Positions 8,336-16,289 of a stretch of 46,066 nucleotides of DNA are shown in pieces (the stretch's first letter is position 1; each line of letters starts with the position of its first letter). The notes beneath the pieces were generated by a model. It searched no databases. It was not told the DNA's origin and saw only the letters and a program-made list of their open reading frames with translations. Origin of the DNA: a virus. The stretch lies in IMG/VR virus record IMGVR_UViG_3300047388_000137, positions 1 through 46,066 of that record; one strand, written 5' to 3'. The translations under genes were made by a program, and so were the position numbers.

Positions 8336-8743
8336 CTAAGTAGTGGGAAGAGTCCCCGGACAGGGTTGCTCTCCGTACTCGACGATCCGATGACAGTTCG
8401 CGCATAGAAGGTCGCACTTAGCGACTTCGGCGCGAATCGACTCACGACTGCGGCCGAGGCACTTGGTGCTCAGCGCGAACTTCTTAGTCGAGGGATCGCG
8501 GTGGTGAAAATCAAGAACATGGGGCGGATACGTTCCACCGCACTTCTCGCACGACCGTGACTTGAACGTCGTGTTGAGCCATTCCGCGTCATTGACGTGC
8601 CGCTCCCGGCGCTTGCTGTTGAGCAGTGCTCGGTTAGCGTCGCGGTACTCGTGCTGGTACTGATTGCGGAGCGCGCGAACAGCGGGATCCGCTTGGTAGG
8701 CGCGCTGATACTCGCGGCGCGCCTCTGGATCTTTGTGTGGAAC
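8336..8743 (-). CDS. Free-standing HNH endonuclease with no canonical start
   Basis: An open frame of 135 codons. A basic helical N-terminus (ARREYQRAYQADPAVRALRN) leads to a zinc-bound HNH core: CEKCG, LDFHHRDPSTKKF, CDLLCANCHRIVEY. The family is the common phage HNH homing endonuclease. The frame opens after a TAG at 8753-8755 and contains no ATG, GTG or TTG ahead of the core. The codon 5 nt after AGGAGG is GTT (8743), given here as provisional start. The SD itself lies in an 11 bp stem (8750-8787). It could be weakly expressed, or a start-damaged remnant. It lies between the HTH and scaffold genes. Confidence 0.65.
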   Translation of the reverse strand, partial: VPHKDPEARREYQRAYQADPAVRALRNQYQHEYRDANRALLNSKRRERHVNDAEWLNTTFKSRSCEKCGGTYPPHVLDFHHRDPSTKKFALSTKCLGRSRESIRAEVAKCDLLCANCHRIVEYGEQPCPGTLPTT

Positions 8744-8749
8744 GTGACC

Positions 8750-8796
8750 CTCCTAGACAGGGTGTCGCCCGCGGGTCTGTCTAGGAGCCTGCGGGC
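8750..8796 (-). promoter_or_regulatory. Interleaved hairpins (possible pseudoknot) masking an HNH SD
   Basis: A perfect 11 bp inverted repeat, CTCCTAGACAG (8750-8760) with CTGTCTAGGAG (8777-8787), pairs the SD of the HNH gene with the stop region of the preceding gene. A second repeat, GCCCGC (8767-8772) with GCGGGC (8791-8796), starts in the first loop and closes outside it. The two can form a pseudoknot or alternate. SD masking is known for phage homing endonuclease genes such as I-TevI. Confidence 0.55.
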
Positions 8797-9290
8797 AACG
8801 CTTTGAACTCTGCTTCCTCGATGACCAGCTCTGCGTCAACGAGTTCTGCCTGGCGAATACGGCCGCTCTCGATGGCCCCGTTGAGGAGGCCGGACATGAG
8901 CGCCCGCGCGTCGTCCGCACTGGGCAGATGGTGAACGTGGTCGACCTGGGTCTTGTTGACCGGGCCTTCCACGCGCGTGATCTTGTCGTCGAGCACCCCG
9001 ACCACGGTGACCAGGGCTGCGCCCTTGAACAGTCCCGCGTCGATCTGACGCTCGATCTCTTTCACGGCTTTGTTGCGCACGCGCTTGGCGTCCTCAACGA
9101 AGCTGTTGACCGCTTCCGTTACCGCCTCGACGGGCGGGGGATTGGTCTCGAACTCAGCCTTCCAGCGCCGGACAGTCGTCTCGTTGACGCCCGTGTCGCG
9201 CGCAGTGCGCTTCACGTTGCCGTCATTCGAGAGCAACGTCGTGTAGACCGTCGCCCTGTCCGAATCGGAGTAGGGCGACTTCCCCGCCAT
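8781..9290 (-). CDS. HTH protein, candidate terminase small subunit
   Basis: 169 aa with an N-terminal helix-turn-helix (NVKRTARDTGVNETTVRRW, about residues 25-44) followed by helices (SFVEDAKRVRNKAVKEIERQ). The acidic C-terminus ends near AELVIEEAEF. HTH plus helical oligomerisation region plus acidic tail is the layout of terminase small subunits, and no other candidate is seen in the late operon. It lies between portal and scaffold rather than next to the large subunit, so a regulatory or head role is possible. Confidence 0.6.
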   Translation of the reverse strand: MAGKSPYSDSDRATVYTTLLSNDGNVKRTARDTGVNETTVRRWKAEFETNPPPVEAVTEAVNSFVEDAKRVRNKAVKEIERQIDAGLFKGAALVTVVGVLDDKITRVEGPVNKTQVDHVHHLPSADDARALMSGLLNGAIESGRIRQAELVDAELVIEEAEFKALPAGS

Positions 9291-9302
9291 GAGGAGGCCG
9301 CC

Positions 9303-11669
9303 CTACTTCCGTGGAGGAGCGCTCTTACCGAGCTGCTCCGTCCGCTTCTGCGCCAGTGTGATGTCCGCCGCGGTCTTCGCGACGTGCATCTGGTGCTGCT
9401 CTTCTGCGTGCTGCATCGACTGAAGCTGCTCGGCGTCGTCCAGCGGGTTGTTACCCGCCGCCTGAACCTGCGGATCAGCCGTGTCACTCGTGACCCATGT
9501 CTCCAGAGGCGGCTGCGCAAGGTTCTGCGCGTTCGCTTCGGGGACACCGCCGCGGAAGAGGATCTGCGACGCGGTCTCCGGGTCGACCGTACCCTTGAGC
9601 TGCATGGTGGTGCGCACAGCTTGCGGGTCGGGCCTACTCGGCAGTGACAGCATGACGTGAAGTGTTGACTCCCAGTGGTCGATGAACCGTTCCTGGGCGT
9701 CCGGTGGTAGTGCCTCGAACTCGACGCTCTTCATGTACAGCGCGTGCGTGTCGAGGTGCGTCTGGTAGTTCTCGAACGAGAGAGGCTTGAGCGCCGCGTT
9801 CTGCACGATCTGCTGCGGGTTGTCCTGCGGCCCCAGCGGCTGGCCCGTCTCCGGGTTCATGCCCTGATCGAGTGCCTCGATGGCATCGTGCATCGCCTCG
9901 GGGTTGATCGGATCGCCCTTCGTCAGCTTGTCGTGCTCGCGGTACGCCTGCTCTTCGTCGGCAGCGAAGATCGCTGCGAGTCCCTTGAGGTCGGCCACGT
10001 CGAGGTGCTTCCACGCCTGGTCGGCGCGCATCACACCCATCTGAATGAGCGACTCGATCCGCGCCTGCCGTCCCGCGCGTGTGCGAGGCAGGCCTGAGCC
10101 CGCCTCCGCGTAGAACCCGAAGCCGCCGTCGATGTCGCTGCCGAGGAACCGTTTGGCTTTCGTCGTACCGCCGGGGCCGATGATCTTCATAAGCCGGGGC
10201 TCAGTGTAGAGCTTCTGCGCCAGCCGGACCAAGAGGTCGCCCGCGCGTGCGAGCGCGTCCTCCATCGCCCCGATGACGGGGGAGATCTGGTCGACCGATG
10301 CCTCCTGGAGGAGGTCGATGGCGATGCCAGCCTCGACGTTCGGCGGGACATCGCCCCGCGTCACGGCCTGGAGGTTGAACAGCCGGTCGAGCCGACCCTG
10401 GATGCCGTCCATGTGCTGGAAGACGTAGGCCGGTAGCCCCGGCATCTCGCGCCACTGAGGCACGACGTTGCCGATGGGCATGAACTCGATGATCGCGCCG
10501 GGCTCGTCGGTGATGCGTTGCGAGAGTGACCCCTGCGCCGCGAGGAGTTGCGGCTTGAGCGTCAGGTTCTTGTGCATCACGACCTGCGAGATGGTGCGAT
10601 TAAGCTCCTTCTGGAGCGGCCGGGCGTGCGTCACGACGGCCTCGTCAGTGACGGAGCCGGGGACGCGCGGGCCGGGGAACTTCACGAACGGCATGTCGTG
10701 CGTCGGGAACGGCCACGGCCCATCGAAGAGGATGAGCGCGGGGTCTTCGGCGAACACGACGTAGCGGCCGTTCGGCAGCATCGCGGTCGGGGGGAAGTAG
10801 CCGACGAAGATCTCGACCACGTCCTTCTCGCCGCTGGAGGAGCCCGAGCCGAGACCGAGGACGCCGTCGGGGATCTCCCAGGCGTCCATCGTGGTCGTGG
10901 CGTTCAGGTCCTTGCCGTAGCGCATCTTGACTTCGTCCGGCGTCATCGGGTGCTTGCACACGATGGCCTTCGAGTCAGAGAACGACTGCGCGGCGTCGAG
11001 CACGAACAGCGAGTCGGGCGGAATCACGTCGACACGTACGTCGCCCATGTAGACCGTCTTCTCGTACTGCCGCGGATCTTGGCCCTCTTGGGTCAGCTCG
11101 TCGCGGTAGATGTCGGCGAGTATCTGGTCGTTGATCGGCTGCCCGTCGGGACCTACGAGGAAGGTCATCGACTTGCCCGCGAACGGATCCCAGGAGATCT
11201 TCCAGTACCCGGCCGACCCGAGGATCGACCAGAGAAGGGCCTCCTGGAGCTTCGCCTTCAGGTGCAGGTCACGCCACCAGGACTCGTAGAGCTGCTCGGC
11301 CATCTGCGCCGCGCGGATGTCGCGCTCAGCGCCGGAGTCGGGCGTCGCGGAGATGACCGGCTTGGTCTTGGTCATCATCGCGAGCAGCCCCTGCACGCCG
11401 GGCAGGATCTGGTTCGAGGTGAGGCGCACGCGGTAGCGCGGCCCGTCGCCCTGATCGGGCTGCGGGACGGACTGCACCTGGCCGCTGTAACGGTTGAACC
11501 AGACCCACTGGTTGCCGCGGTAGAACGCCATGTTGAGCTTCCAGTCGCGCTCCTGCTTGACCCGCGCGTTGCGGATCTGCTGGACCTTCGAGACGAGCGA
11601 CTTGGCGTCGGTCAGCTTCGAGATGCGGCTGAGGTCGGGCGCTGCGTTCGTGGGGGCGGTGTCCGCCAA
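9303..11669 (-). CDS. Portal protein
   Basis: 788 aa, TTG start after GGGAGG. The N-terminus (ERDWKLNMAFYRGNQWVWF) and the SNQILPGVQGLLAMMTKTKP segment are characteristic of podovirus portals. The following wing and stem region includes WWRDLHLKAKLQEALLWSIL. The C-terminal 150 residues are Gln-rich and helical, suggesting a barrel extending into the capsid as in P22-like portals; the length (about 790 aa) is in the large portal range. The gene lies downstream of the terminase and upstream of scaffold and capsid. Confidence 0.85.
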   Translation of the reverse strand: MADTAPTNAAPDLSRISKLTDAKSLVSKVQQIRNARVKQERDWKLNMAFYRGNQWVWFNRYSGQVQSVPQPDQGDGPRYRVRLTSNQILPGVQGLLAMMTKTKPVISATPDSGAERDIRAAQMAEQLYESWWRDLHLKAKLQEALLWSILGSAGYWKISWDPFAGKSMTFLVGPDGQPINDQILADIYRDELTQEGQDPRQYEKTVYMGDVRVDVIPPDSLFVLDAAQSFSDSKAIVCKHPMTPDEVKMRYGKDLNATTTMDAWEIPDGVLGLGSGSSSGEKDVVEIFVGYFPPTAMLPNGRYVVFAEDPALILFDGPWPFPTHDMPFVKFPGPRVPGSVTDEAVVTHARPLQKELNRTISQVVMHKNLTLKPQLLAAQGSLSQRITDEPGAIIEFMPIGNVVPQWREMPGLPAYVFQHMDGIQGRLDRLFNLQAVTRGDVPPNVEAGIAIDLLQEASVDQISPVIGAMEDALARAGDLLVRLAQKLYTEPRLMKIIGPGGTTKAKRFLGSDIDGGFGFYAEAGSGLPRTRAGRQARIESLIQMGVMRADQAWKHLDVADLKGLAAIFAADEEQAYREHDKLTKGDPINPEAMHDAIEALDQGMNPETGQPLGPQDNPQQIVQNAALKPLSFENYQTHLDTHALYMKSVEFEALPPDAQERFIDHWESTLHVMLSLPSRPDPQAVRTTMQLKGTVDPETASQILFRGGVPEANAQNLAQPPLETWVTSDTADPQVQAAGNNPLDDAEQLQSMQHAEEQHQMHVAKTAADITLAQKRTEQLGKSAPPRK

Positions 11670-11683
11670 ACGCCCTCCCTTCC

Positions 11684-11989
11684 CTAGCTCAGGTCAGATA
11701 CGCCGAGCCCTAGTCCTTCGAGGATCTCCGGCAGATGCACTTTGCTGAGACCGAGATCGCTGACGATCTTTTCGGCCTCTTCGGTCTCGCTCAGCCACTC
11801 GCCGTCGCCCACCTCGGCGGTCTTGCCGTCGGGGAGCACGAGCGGCGTGTCGCCGGGAGTGATGCGGGCCGGGAGGCTCGGCTGCCCGCGCGTCGCGCGC
11901 AGGTAGTCGATCTCGGCGACCAGGATGCGGATGTGCGCGTCCTTCTCCACGAGCAGACGCTCGTAGAGCTTCGACTTGCCGAAGAGCAC
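11684..11989 (-). CDS. Hypothetical coiled-coil protein before the portal
   Basis: 101 aa from GTG 11989, which shares its G with the TAG of the upstream gene. The longer open frame to 12175 would overlap the secreted-protein gene and is not used. N-terminal coiled coil (KLYERLLVEKDAHIRILVAEIDYLRATRG), a Pro-rich linker, then an acidic helical tail (SETEEAEKIVSDLGLSK). Likely a small head-assembly accessory; not recognised. Confidence 0.7.
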   Translation of the reverse strand: MLFGKSKLYERLLVEKDAHIRILVAEIDYLRATRGQPSLPARITPGDTPLVLPDGKTAEVGDGEWLSETEEAEKIVSDLGLSKVHLPEILEGLGLGVSDLS

Positions 11990-12801
11990 TACCGCTTCTC
12001 TGCGGGCTCGCCCTTGTAGAACCCCGCGTCGGACTCGTGGCCCTTGCGGACGTTCGTGAGGATCTGCCAGCCGAACGAGTTGAGGTATTGCGCGTAGCCC
12101 CCCGGACGAATCCAGAACGGCTGCTGCGTCACACCCATGAAGTCGTACCGCGCGCCCACGCCGTCGTTGAACCACGCTGGCGTGATGAAGTCGCTGATCT
12201 CGACTCCCGCGATCTTGTACGAGTCGGCCTCGACGGGGTCACAGACCTCGTTGAACCAGCCCACGGCGTCGGAGTAGTTGGCCTTCAGATCGCCGCTCTT
12301 CTTCTCCAGCCAGTAGTAGCCGGTCGGGTAGCCCATGTTCACGTAGGACGTGACGGGGTCGGCCGCAAGCTCGAACAGCTCGTGTGTGAACGAGACACTG
12401 TTGCTGTACCCGAAGTAGTCGCCCGTGCCCGCGTAGACGGTGATCGCCGGAGCGTTCCCGCCCAACCAGTGGTAGGCGAGTGCGCCCTTGACCGGACCCT
12501 TGTTGACGAACACGGCGGACATCTGGCCGACCGGAGCGCGCTGGGTTCCGATGAACACCAGCTTGAACCTGGTCGTGTGCCAGTACCGTGCGAAGTCGAC
12601 GTTGACCGCCTGCTGCCACGCAGGGATGTCCTTACGGATCGTCGCGTCGGAGATGTACTGCGGCGCGAGGTTGCGGATGTAGAGCGTCTGCGACGGCTGC
12701 GCCACGATGGTGCGCGTGCTCGGCGAGCTGGTGATGTCAGTCGCTGCCAGTGTGAAGAACACGGCGGCGAGTGCGACAAGTGCGCCGGAGGTTTTACTCA
12801 C
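11989..12801 (-). CDS. Secreted metallopeptidase-like protein
   Basis: 270 aa, GTG start overlapping the previous gene. Residues about 6-22 form a hydrophobic signal or anchor segment after MSKT. The central motif FTHELFELAADP, followed about 60 residues later by GWFNEVCDPVEAD and ISDFITPAWF, resembles secreted bacterial proteins with a HEL.E...DP ... E(I/V).D pattern thought to be zinc-peptidase-like. The canonical HExxH is absent, so activity is uncertain. Its position between terminase and portal suggests a virion or host-envelope function, but a lysogenic 'moron' role is also possible. Confidence 0.65.
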   Translation of the reverse strand: MSKTSGALVALAAVFFTLAATDITSSPSTRTIVAQPSQTLYIRNLAPQYISDATIRKDIPAWQQAVNVDFARYWHTTRFKLVFIGTQRAPVGQMSAVFVNKGPVKGALAYHWLGGNAPAITVYAGTGDYFGYSNSVSFTHELFELAADPVTSYVNMGYPTGYYWLEKKSGDLKANYSDAVGWFNEVCDPVEADSYKIAGVEISDFITPAWFNDGVGARYDFMGVTQQPFWIRPGGYAQYLNSFGWQILTNVRKGHESDAGFYKGEPAEKR

Positions 12802-13222
12802 TCGGAGTCACCTTCGGGGTTGCGGGTTTGCGGACGGTTGCGGGCTTCAACTTCGCCAGCTCAGCGCGCACGATCTCGCCGACTGTGTCGGCACTGACCA
12901 CGCGGTGCTGCTCGTTGCGCGCGAGCGCGAGTTCACCTTCGAGCTGGGCGACCTGCTCTTCGAGAGCACGGCCTGCGGTCTGCGCGGCTTCAGTCTCTAC
13001 GGCCGAAGCCATGCCGAGCGCCTGGCCGAGCTGGAGCACGCACGGCTCGCAGATGTAGATGCGGTTCGATGCGTGCGAGAGCGTGCCCCCCGCCTGCGTG
13101 TTGCGGCGGGTGTCGATGACCTTCATCTCCTCCTGCTGAGGAGAGTTGGCGCAGATCCAGCAGTCGCCGGGCGGGAGAAGCGGGCGCGTGCCCTCTTCGG
13201 TGCCCTTACCGAATACGTCCAT
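12794..13222 (-). CDS. Hypothetical protein with CxxC pairs and coiled coil
   Basis: 142 aa, ATG start abutting the preceding stop. Residues about 20-60 carry two cysteine pairs (CWIC, then CEPC), a likely zinc-binding module. A coiled coil follows (ETEAAQTAGRALEEQVAQLE) and the tail is Lys- and Pro-rich. It lies between a 65 aa gene and the secreted protein gene, within the head operon. No named family is recognised. Confidence 0.7.
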   Translation of the reverse strand: MDVFGKGTEEGTRPLLPPGDCWICANSPQQEEMKVIDTRRNTQAGGTLSHASNRIYICEPCVLQLGQALGMASAVETEAAQTAGRALEEQVAQLEGELALARNEQHRVVSADTVGEIVRAELAKLKPATVRKPATPKVTPSE

Positions 13223-13420
13223 CTACGCCTCGTACTCGACGCGCTTGACGGTACCGTTCGGGTAATACTCGATGGACTTGACCTTGCGCGAACCAACGAA
13301 GATGGTCGTGCTCGGACTAACGTACGGCGGCGACCAGTTCGGGTACTGCGGGAACTGAATGTTGCCGACCTGGGCCTGACCAGAGATGTTGTTATGATCG
13401 GTGTTCGGGCGGTAGTACAA
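13223..13420 (-). CDS. Small hypothetical protein after terminase
   Basis: 65 aa from a TTG at 13420, 7 nt after AGGAGG. The longer frame to 13609 lies inside the terminase gene in another frame and is rejected. Tyr-, Pro- and Asn-rich start (YYRPNTDHNNISGQ) and a basic beta-like end (VKSIEYYPNGTVKRVEYEA). Such C-terminal YYPNGTVKRVEYE repeats resemble short structural proteins near terminase genes. Function unknown. Confidence 0.7.
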   Translation of the reverse strand: MYYRPNTDHNNISGQAQVGNIQFPQYPNWSPPYVSPSTTIFVGSRKVKSIEYYPNGTVKRVEYEA

Positions 13421-13436
13421 GTAAGGGCCTCCTGGC

Positions 13437-14927
13437 TTAGTAGAACTCGCCAAGCTCTGGATCGAACCGCGCGGTGCCTCTGCGGCCAATGTCGTCGAGC
13501 GCTCTGAGTTCACGAGCCGCGGCCTCTTGAAGGTCACGCGGCGGACGGTTTTCTGCCTCGGCGTCGAGGTGTTGCTGCACGGTGGGAAGCAGGACGCCAG
13601 CGAGACCAAGTGCGATCTCCACTGCGTCGAGCATGTCGTCGCGGATCGACTTCTTGGTCGAGTCCCACGACACCCACTGGTCGATGAAGTCGCGCTCGAA
13701 GCGCGAGATGCGGATGCGGCCTGTGCGGAAGAACGGGGCCATCGCCATGATGCGCTGCTCCTTCTTCCCCTTCGAGAAGATGGGCACGATGTTCGGCATC
13801 CCCGGCAGACGCATCGACTGCTGCACGAGGGCCGCCTGGTAGGCGACGGACTCGATGCCGATGTACATGGGCCGGTAGAGCGCGTTCCACTCGCCGATCA
13901 GCTCGACCTGCTCCGGGAACGGAACGTGGCCGCGGAAGGTCTTGAGCAGGTACGCCTGAGTGTTGTCCTCGGTGACGCCGATGATCGCCATAGCGAAGTC
14001 GTCCGCGGTGTCGCGGATAGAAATGGCGGGGTCGACGGCCATGAACTTGCGAAGCGCGATCTGGGGGTCGAGCCGGATGTCGTCCGGCGACTGGAGCGGA
14101 GTGGCCTTGCCCGTGACGTAGTAGTGCAGCCAGTCGGACTGAAGCTCGATGCCTGCGAGAGCGTCGAAGCTCGCGAGGTACTCCTGCTTGAACAGGAACG
14201 GGTGCGTGTGCGCGCGTTCGTAGTCCCAGATCTGCTTCGGGAAGTGGGGGTTGTCGAGCGACGTGTACTCGACGCGGAACTGCTGAGCGTCCGCTTTCGC
14301 AGCGTCGCCCCAGAACTCGTCGTAGAGCCAGTTGCGGCCGAACGGCGTGGTCGTCGTAACGAGACGGCCGATCTTGTCACCGAGCGCCGGACGGATCGTG
14401 TCCCAGGCTTCGGAGTTCGGGAGGAACGCTGCTTCGTCGATCCACAGGAGGTCGAGTCCTGGGCCACGAAGGCTCTGCGGGTCGTCCGCTGACCGGAACT
14501 CGACGAGCGTCCCGTCAGGGAACTCGATGATCTTCTCGGTCTTGTTGTATTCGTAGTCGCGGCCCTTGACGAGCCCGATCTTGCGCAGCACGGAGAGGAA
14601 CGTGAGCAGTGCCGGGCGTCCGACCTTGTGGTCTTTCGCCAGCACCCAGATCCACAACGGATCGCTCTTGTCCTCCCCGTGCGCGTCGAGGTGGAACTGG
14701 TTGGGGTGGATCGCGTAGAACGCGGTCTCCCATGCGGCCGACAACGTCTTGCCGCCACGCCGCCCCGCCACGAGGTGACGGAACCGGGTCAGTTCGTCCG
14801 CCGTGTCCGCAGCTCCGTGGAACAGGATCTGGTAGGCGTGCGGGAGGTAGCCCTTCTGGGCGAACCAGAGGAACTTCACCGGGAAGGCGTCGACCGCCTT
14901 CACGATGTGAGGCTGGACGGCGTCCAT
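13437..14927 (-). CDS. terL: Terminase large subunit
   Basis: 496 aa. The ATPase domain has Walker A VAGRRGGKT (about 53-61) and Walker B LLWIDEAA (about 160-167), followed by the coupling TTTTPFG segment (about 191-197). The C-terminal nuclease has the acidic set D299 (MAVDPAIS), E359 (IGIESVAYQ) and D434 (RDDMLDAVEIA), the RNase H-like arrangement of large terminases. It packages DNA into the procapsid through the portal encoded downstream. The ATG at 14927 follows CCGCCAGGGA, a minus-strand relative of the early-region start motif. Confidence 0.92.
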   Translation of the reverse strand: MDAVQPHIVKAVDAFPVKFLWFAQKGYLPHAYQILFHGAADTADELTRFRHLVAGRRGGKTLSAAWETAFYAIHPNQFHLDAHGEDKSDPLWIWVLAKDHKVGRPALLTFLSVLRKIGLVKGRDYEYNKTEKIIEFPDGTLVEFRSADDPQSLRGPGLDLLWIDEAAFLPNSEAWDTIRPALGDKIGRLVTTTTPFGRNWLYDEFWGDAAKADAQQFRVEYTSLDNPHFPKQIWDYERAHTHPFLFKQEYLASFDALAGIELQSDWLHYYVTGKATPLQSPDDIRLDPQIALRKFMAVDPAISIRDTADDFAMAIIGVTEDNTQAYLLKTFRGHVPFPEQVELIGEWNALYRPMYIGIESVAYQAALVQQSMRLPGMPNIVPIFSKGKKEQRIMAMAPFFRTGRIRISRFERDFIDQWVSWDSTKKSIRDDMLDAVEIALGLAGVLLPTVQQHLDAEAENRPPRDLQEAAARELRALDDIGRRGTARFDPELGEFY

Positions 14928-14938
14928 TCCCTGGCGGG
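14928..14938 (-). promoter_or_regulatory. CCGCCAG start-associated sequence before terL
   Basis: CCGCCAGGGA directly precedes the terL ATG. It is the only late-gene copy I see of the CCGCCAGAGAGGA sequence found before early genes. Confidence 0.4.
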
Positions 14939-14956
14939 AGTGGAAGCCAGGCAGAG

Positions 14957-15076
14957 TTACCTCCGAAGTAGGCGGACGAAGCGCCGCCAGAGCGGCTCGT
15001 GCTTCAAGCGGTAGTCGGCGACCTGCCAGCCCGGAAGACGCCCATCAGGCGGCGAGGGCAGCGGGGGACGTGACAC
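14957..15076 (-). CDS. 39 aa basic hypothetical protein
   Basis: GTG at 15076 overlaps the TAG of the preceding gene (TAGTG). The frame runs 39 codons to a TAA at 14957. It is rich in Pro, Arg and Trp (LPGWQVADYRLKHEPLWRRF). It fills the gap between two late genes with the same overlap style as other genuine genes here. Function unknown. Confidence 0.5.
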   Translation of the reverse strand: MSRPPLPSPPDGRLPGWQVADYRLKHEPLWRRFVRLLRR

Positions 15077-15456
15077 TAGCTGACTGCGGGGGACTTCAGC
15101 GCGACAACGACGTTGGCGTTCTGGAGCGCGCCCGCGTTGTTGTTCGTCAGCGTGATCTTGACCTTCTCGATGCCGAACAGGCTGTACACGGCGAGCGCGT
15201 TTGCGACGTTCGCGGCGAGCACGTTCGCAGGCGACGTGATGGCGACCGGGAGGTTGATCGGGACGAGCACCCCGAGGTCGTCGTAGGCCTGGACCGTGAC
15301 GGCCACATCGCCGAGTGCTGTCGCCGGGGTGGCCGCGTTGCCGATACGTGCGATGACGGTCATCGTGTTGAACCCGGTCGTCACAACATCAACGGTCTGC
15401 GTGCCCGCAGCGCCTGTGGTCGTTGTCTGCTTGTCGATGGGGCGGATGACGGACAA
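15076..15456 (-). CDS. Small beta-rich, decoration-like protein
   Basis: 126 aa, TTG start (MSVIRPIDKQTTTTGAAGTQ), 4 nt after the previous stop. Strongly Val-, Ala-, Thr- and Asn-rich with alternating strands, ending in TNNNAGALQNANVVVALKS. The composition resembles small head decoration proteins or fibre stalk proteins. The position at the head of the late operon, paired with a similar gene (15460-15780), suggests an abundant virion surface protein. That is inference only. Confidence 0.7.
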   Translation of the reverse strand: MSVIRPIDKQTTTTGAAGTQTVDVVTTGFNTMTVIARIGNAATPATALGDVAVTVQAYDDLGVLVPINLPVAITSPANVLAANVANALAVYSLFGIEKVKITLTNNNAGALQNANVVVALKSPAVS

Positions 15457-15459
15457 GTG

Positions 15460-15780
15460 CTAGACCCCGGAGATGGTGATGATGAAGACCACGTTCTGAA
15501 GCGCAGCCGAGGCGTTCACCAGCTCAGTGCCCGATGCGGAGAAGACCTGCATCAGCCCGGTCGCGGGGTTGAACGAGCCGTAGTGGCCTGAACCAAAGAC
15601 GACGGGCGATACCGCGGCGATGGTGTTCGCACCATTCGGGACGGGCAACGCGAAGCCGCCGGTCACGTAGGTGTCAGCCGCGCCAACAACGCCCTTGAGG
15701 ACGGATTCCTTCCAGTCGCCAACGACGTGGACTTGCTTGCCTGCGGGAAGCAGGGACGTGTAAACGGGCGCAACGGCCAT
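15460..15780 (-). CDS. Small beta-rich virion-like protein
   Basis: 106 aa, ATG 15780 with CAGGAG 6-10 nt upstream. Beta-rich and Gly/Val/Ala-rich (LPVPNGANTIAAVSPVVFGS ... QNVVFIITISGV). It shares the ending ALQN.VV with the next gene, so the pair may be distant paralogues. Probably a late structural protein; the family is not recognised. Confidence 0.7.
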   Translation of the reverse strand: MAVAPVYTSLLPAGKQVHVVGDWKESVLKGVVGAADTYVTGGFALPVPNGANTIAAVSPVVFGSGHYGSFNPATGLMQVFSASGTELVNASAALQNVVFIITISGV

Positions 15781-15783
15781 GTG

Positions 15784-15942
15784 TTACTCCTGGTCTGGGT
15801 CGGGGCGGCGTGTGTTGTCGTTAGGGCACGCGACCCAGAAGTGTCTGAGCCAGCTCCCGCAGGACGGGCAGCGCCAGTCCGCCGCCGGGGGCCTGGGCCT
15901 TCGCCATCCGGCGTTCGTGCCGTCGGTGACGTGTGCGTTCAT
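15784..15942 (-). CDS. Small zinc-ribbon-like protein
   Basis: 52 aa from ATG 15942. A CPSCGSW knuckle followed by HFWVACPND gives a likely short zinc ribbon, and the tail is Pro- and Asp-rich. The stop lies 3 nt before the next ATG, and the downstream SD sits inside the last codons, consistent with coupling. An in-frame ATG at 15984 would add 14 residues. Function unknown. Confidence 0.5.
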   Translation of the reverse strand: MNAHVTDGTNAGWRRPRPPAADWRCPSCGSWLRHFWVACPNDNTRRPDPDQE

Positions 15943-16209
15943 AGGTAGATGGGGGATCGTCCGCGCTTGACAGCAGGGCTTCAAGGCTCCCGAAGGAACC
16001 GGCCCCGCCGCCTACGGACTCACTGCCGTCATTCGCTCGTCGCCGAATCTCGAACCCATCCGGGCAGGATGTTCCGGGCGCAGTTCCGCGTCGAATCCCA
16101 TTCGATGGGCGCGGTGCCGCTCCGGCATCCAATCGCAGTTGTCTACGAACCTTCCGAGCACGAGCATGGTGGGCTGATAGCGAACTAGACATGCCGACGA
16201 TCCCCCAAG
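15943..16209. other. Gap between tRNA-Asn and first late gene
   Basis: No convincing gene. A minus-strand frame from ATG 16192 runs 123 codons to 15821 (Arg-, Ser- and Gly-rich, no SD, overlapping the zinc-ribbon gene in another frame). It could be a poorly conserved protein but has little support. No second tRNA could be folded from the sequence. Confidence 0.4.
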
Positions 16210-16282
16210 CTGTGGAGGCTGGGCTCGAACCAGCGCGCTCCCGGTTAACAGCCGGGCGCTCTTCCAACTGAGCTACTCCACA
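16210..16282 (-). tRNA. tRNA-Asn (anticodon GTT)
   Basis: Read on the minus strand it folds as a complete cloverleaf. The acceptor TGTGGAG/CTCCACA has 7 perfect pairs. The D arm is AGCTCAGTTGGAAGAGC, the anticodon arm is CCCGG-CTGTTAA-CCGGG, and the T arm has GGTTCGAGCC. The anticodon is GTT, reading AAC/AAT. The discriminator is G and CCA is not encoded. It lies first in the leftward late transcript. Confidence 0.93.
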
Positions 16283-16289
16283 AGAGGGT

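Noticed and set aside
8743-8783. Ribosome bypass from the HTH gene into the HNH frame over the hairpins
   Set aside because: Would need a jump past two stops with no matched take-off and landing codons; simple SD masking explains the structure.
10548-11687. 379-codon plus-strand open frame opposite the portal
   Set aside because: Arg/Val/Glu-rich mirror of portal codons, without start signals.
15943-16200. A second tRNA suggested by GGTTCGAGATTC and GGATTCGAC
   Set aside because: No acceptor or anticodon stems can be formed around these T-loop-like strings.
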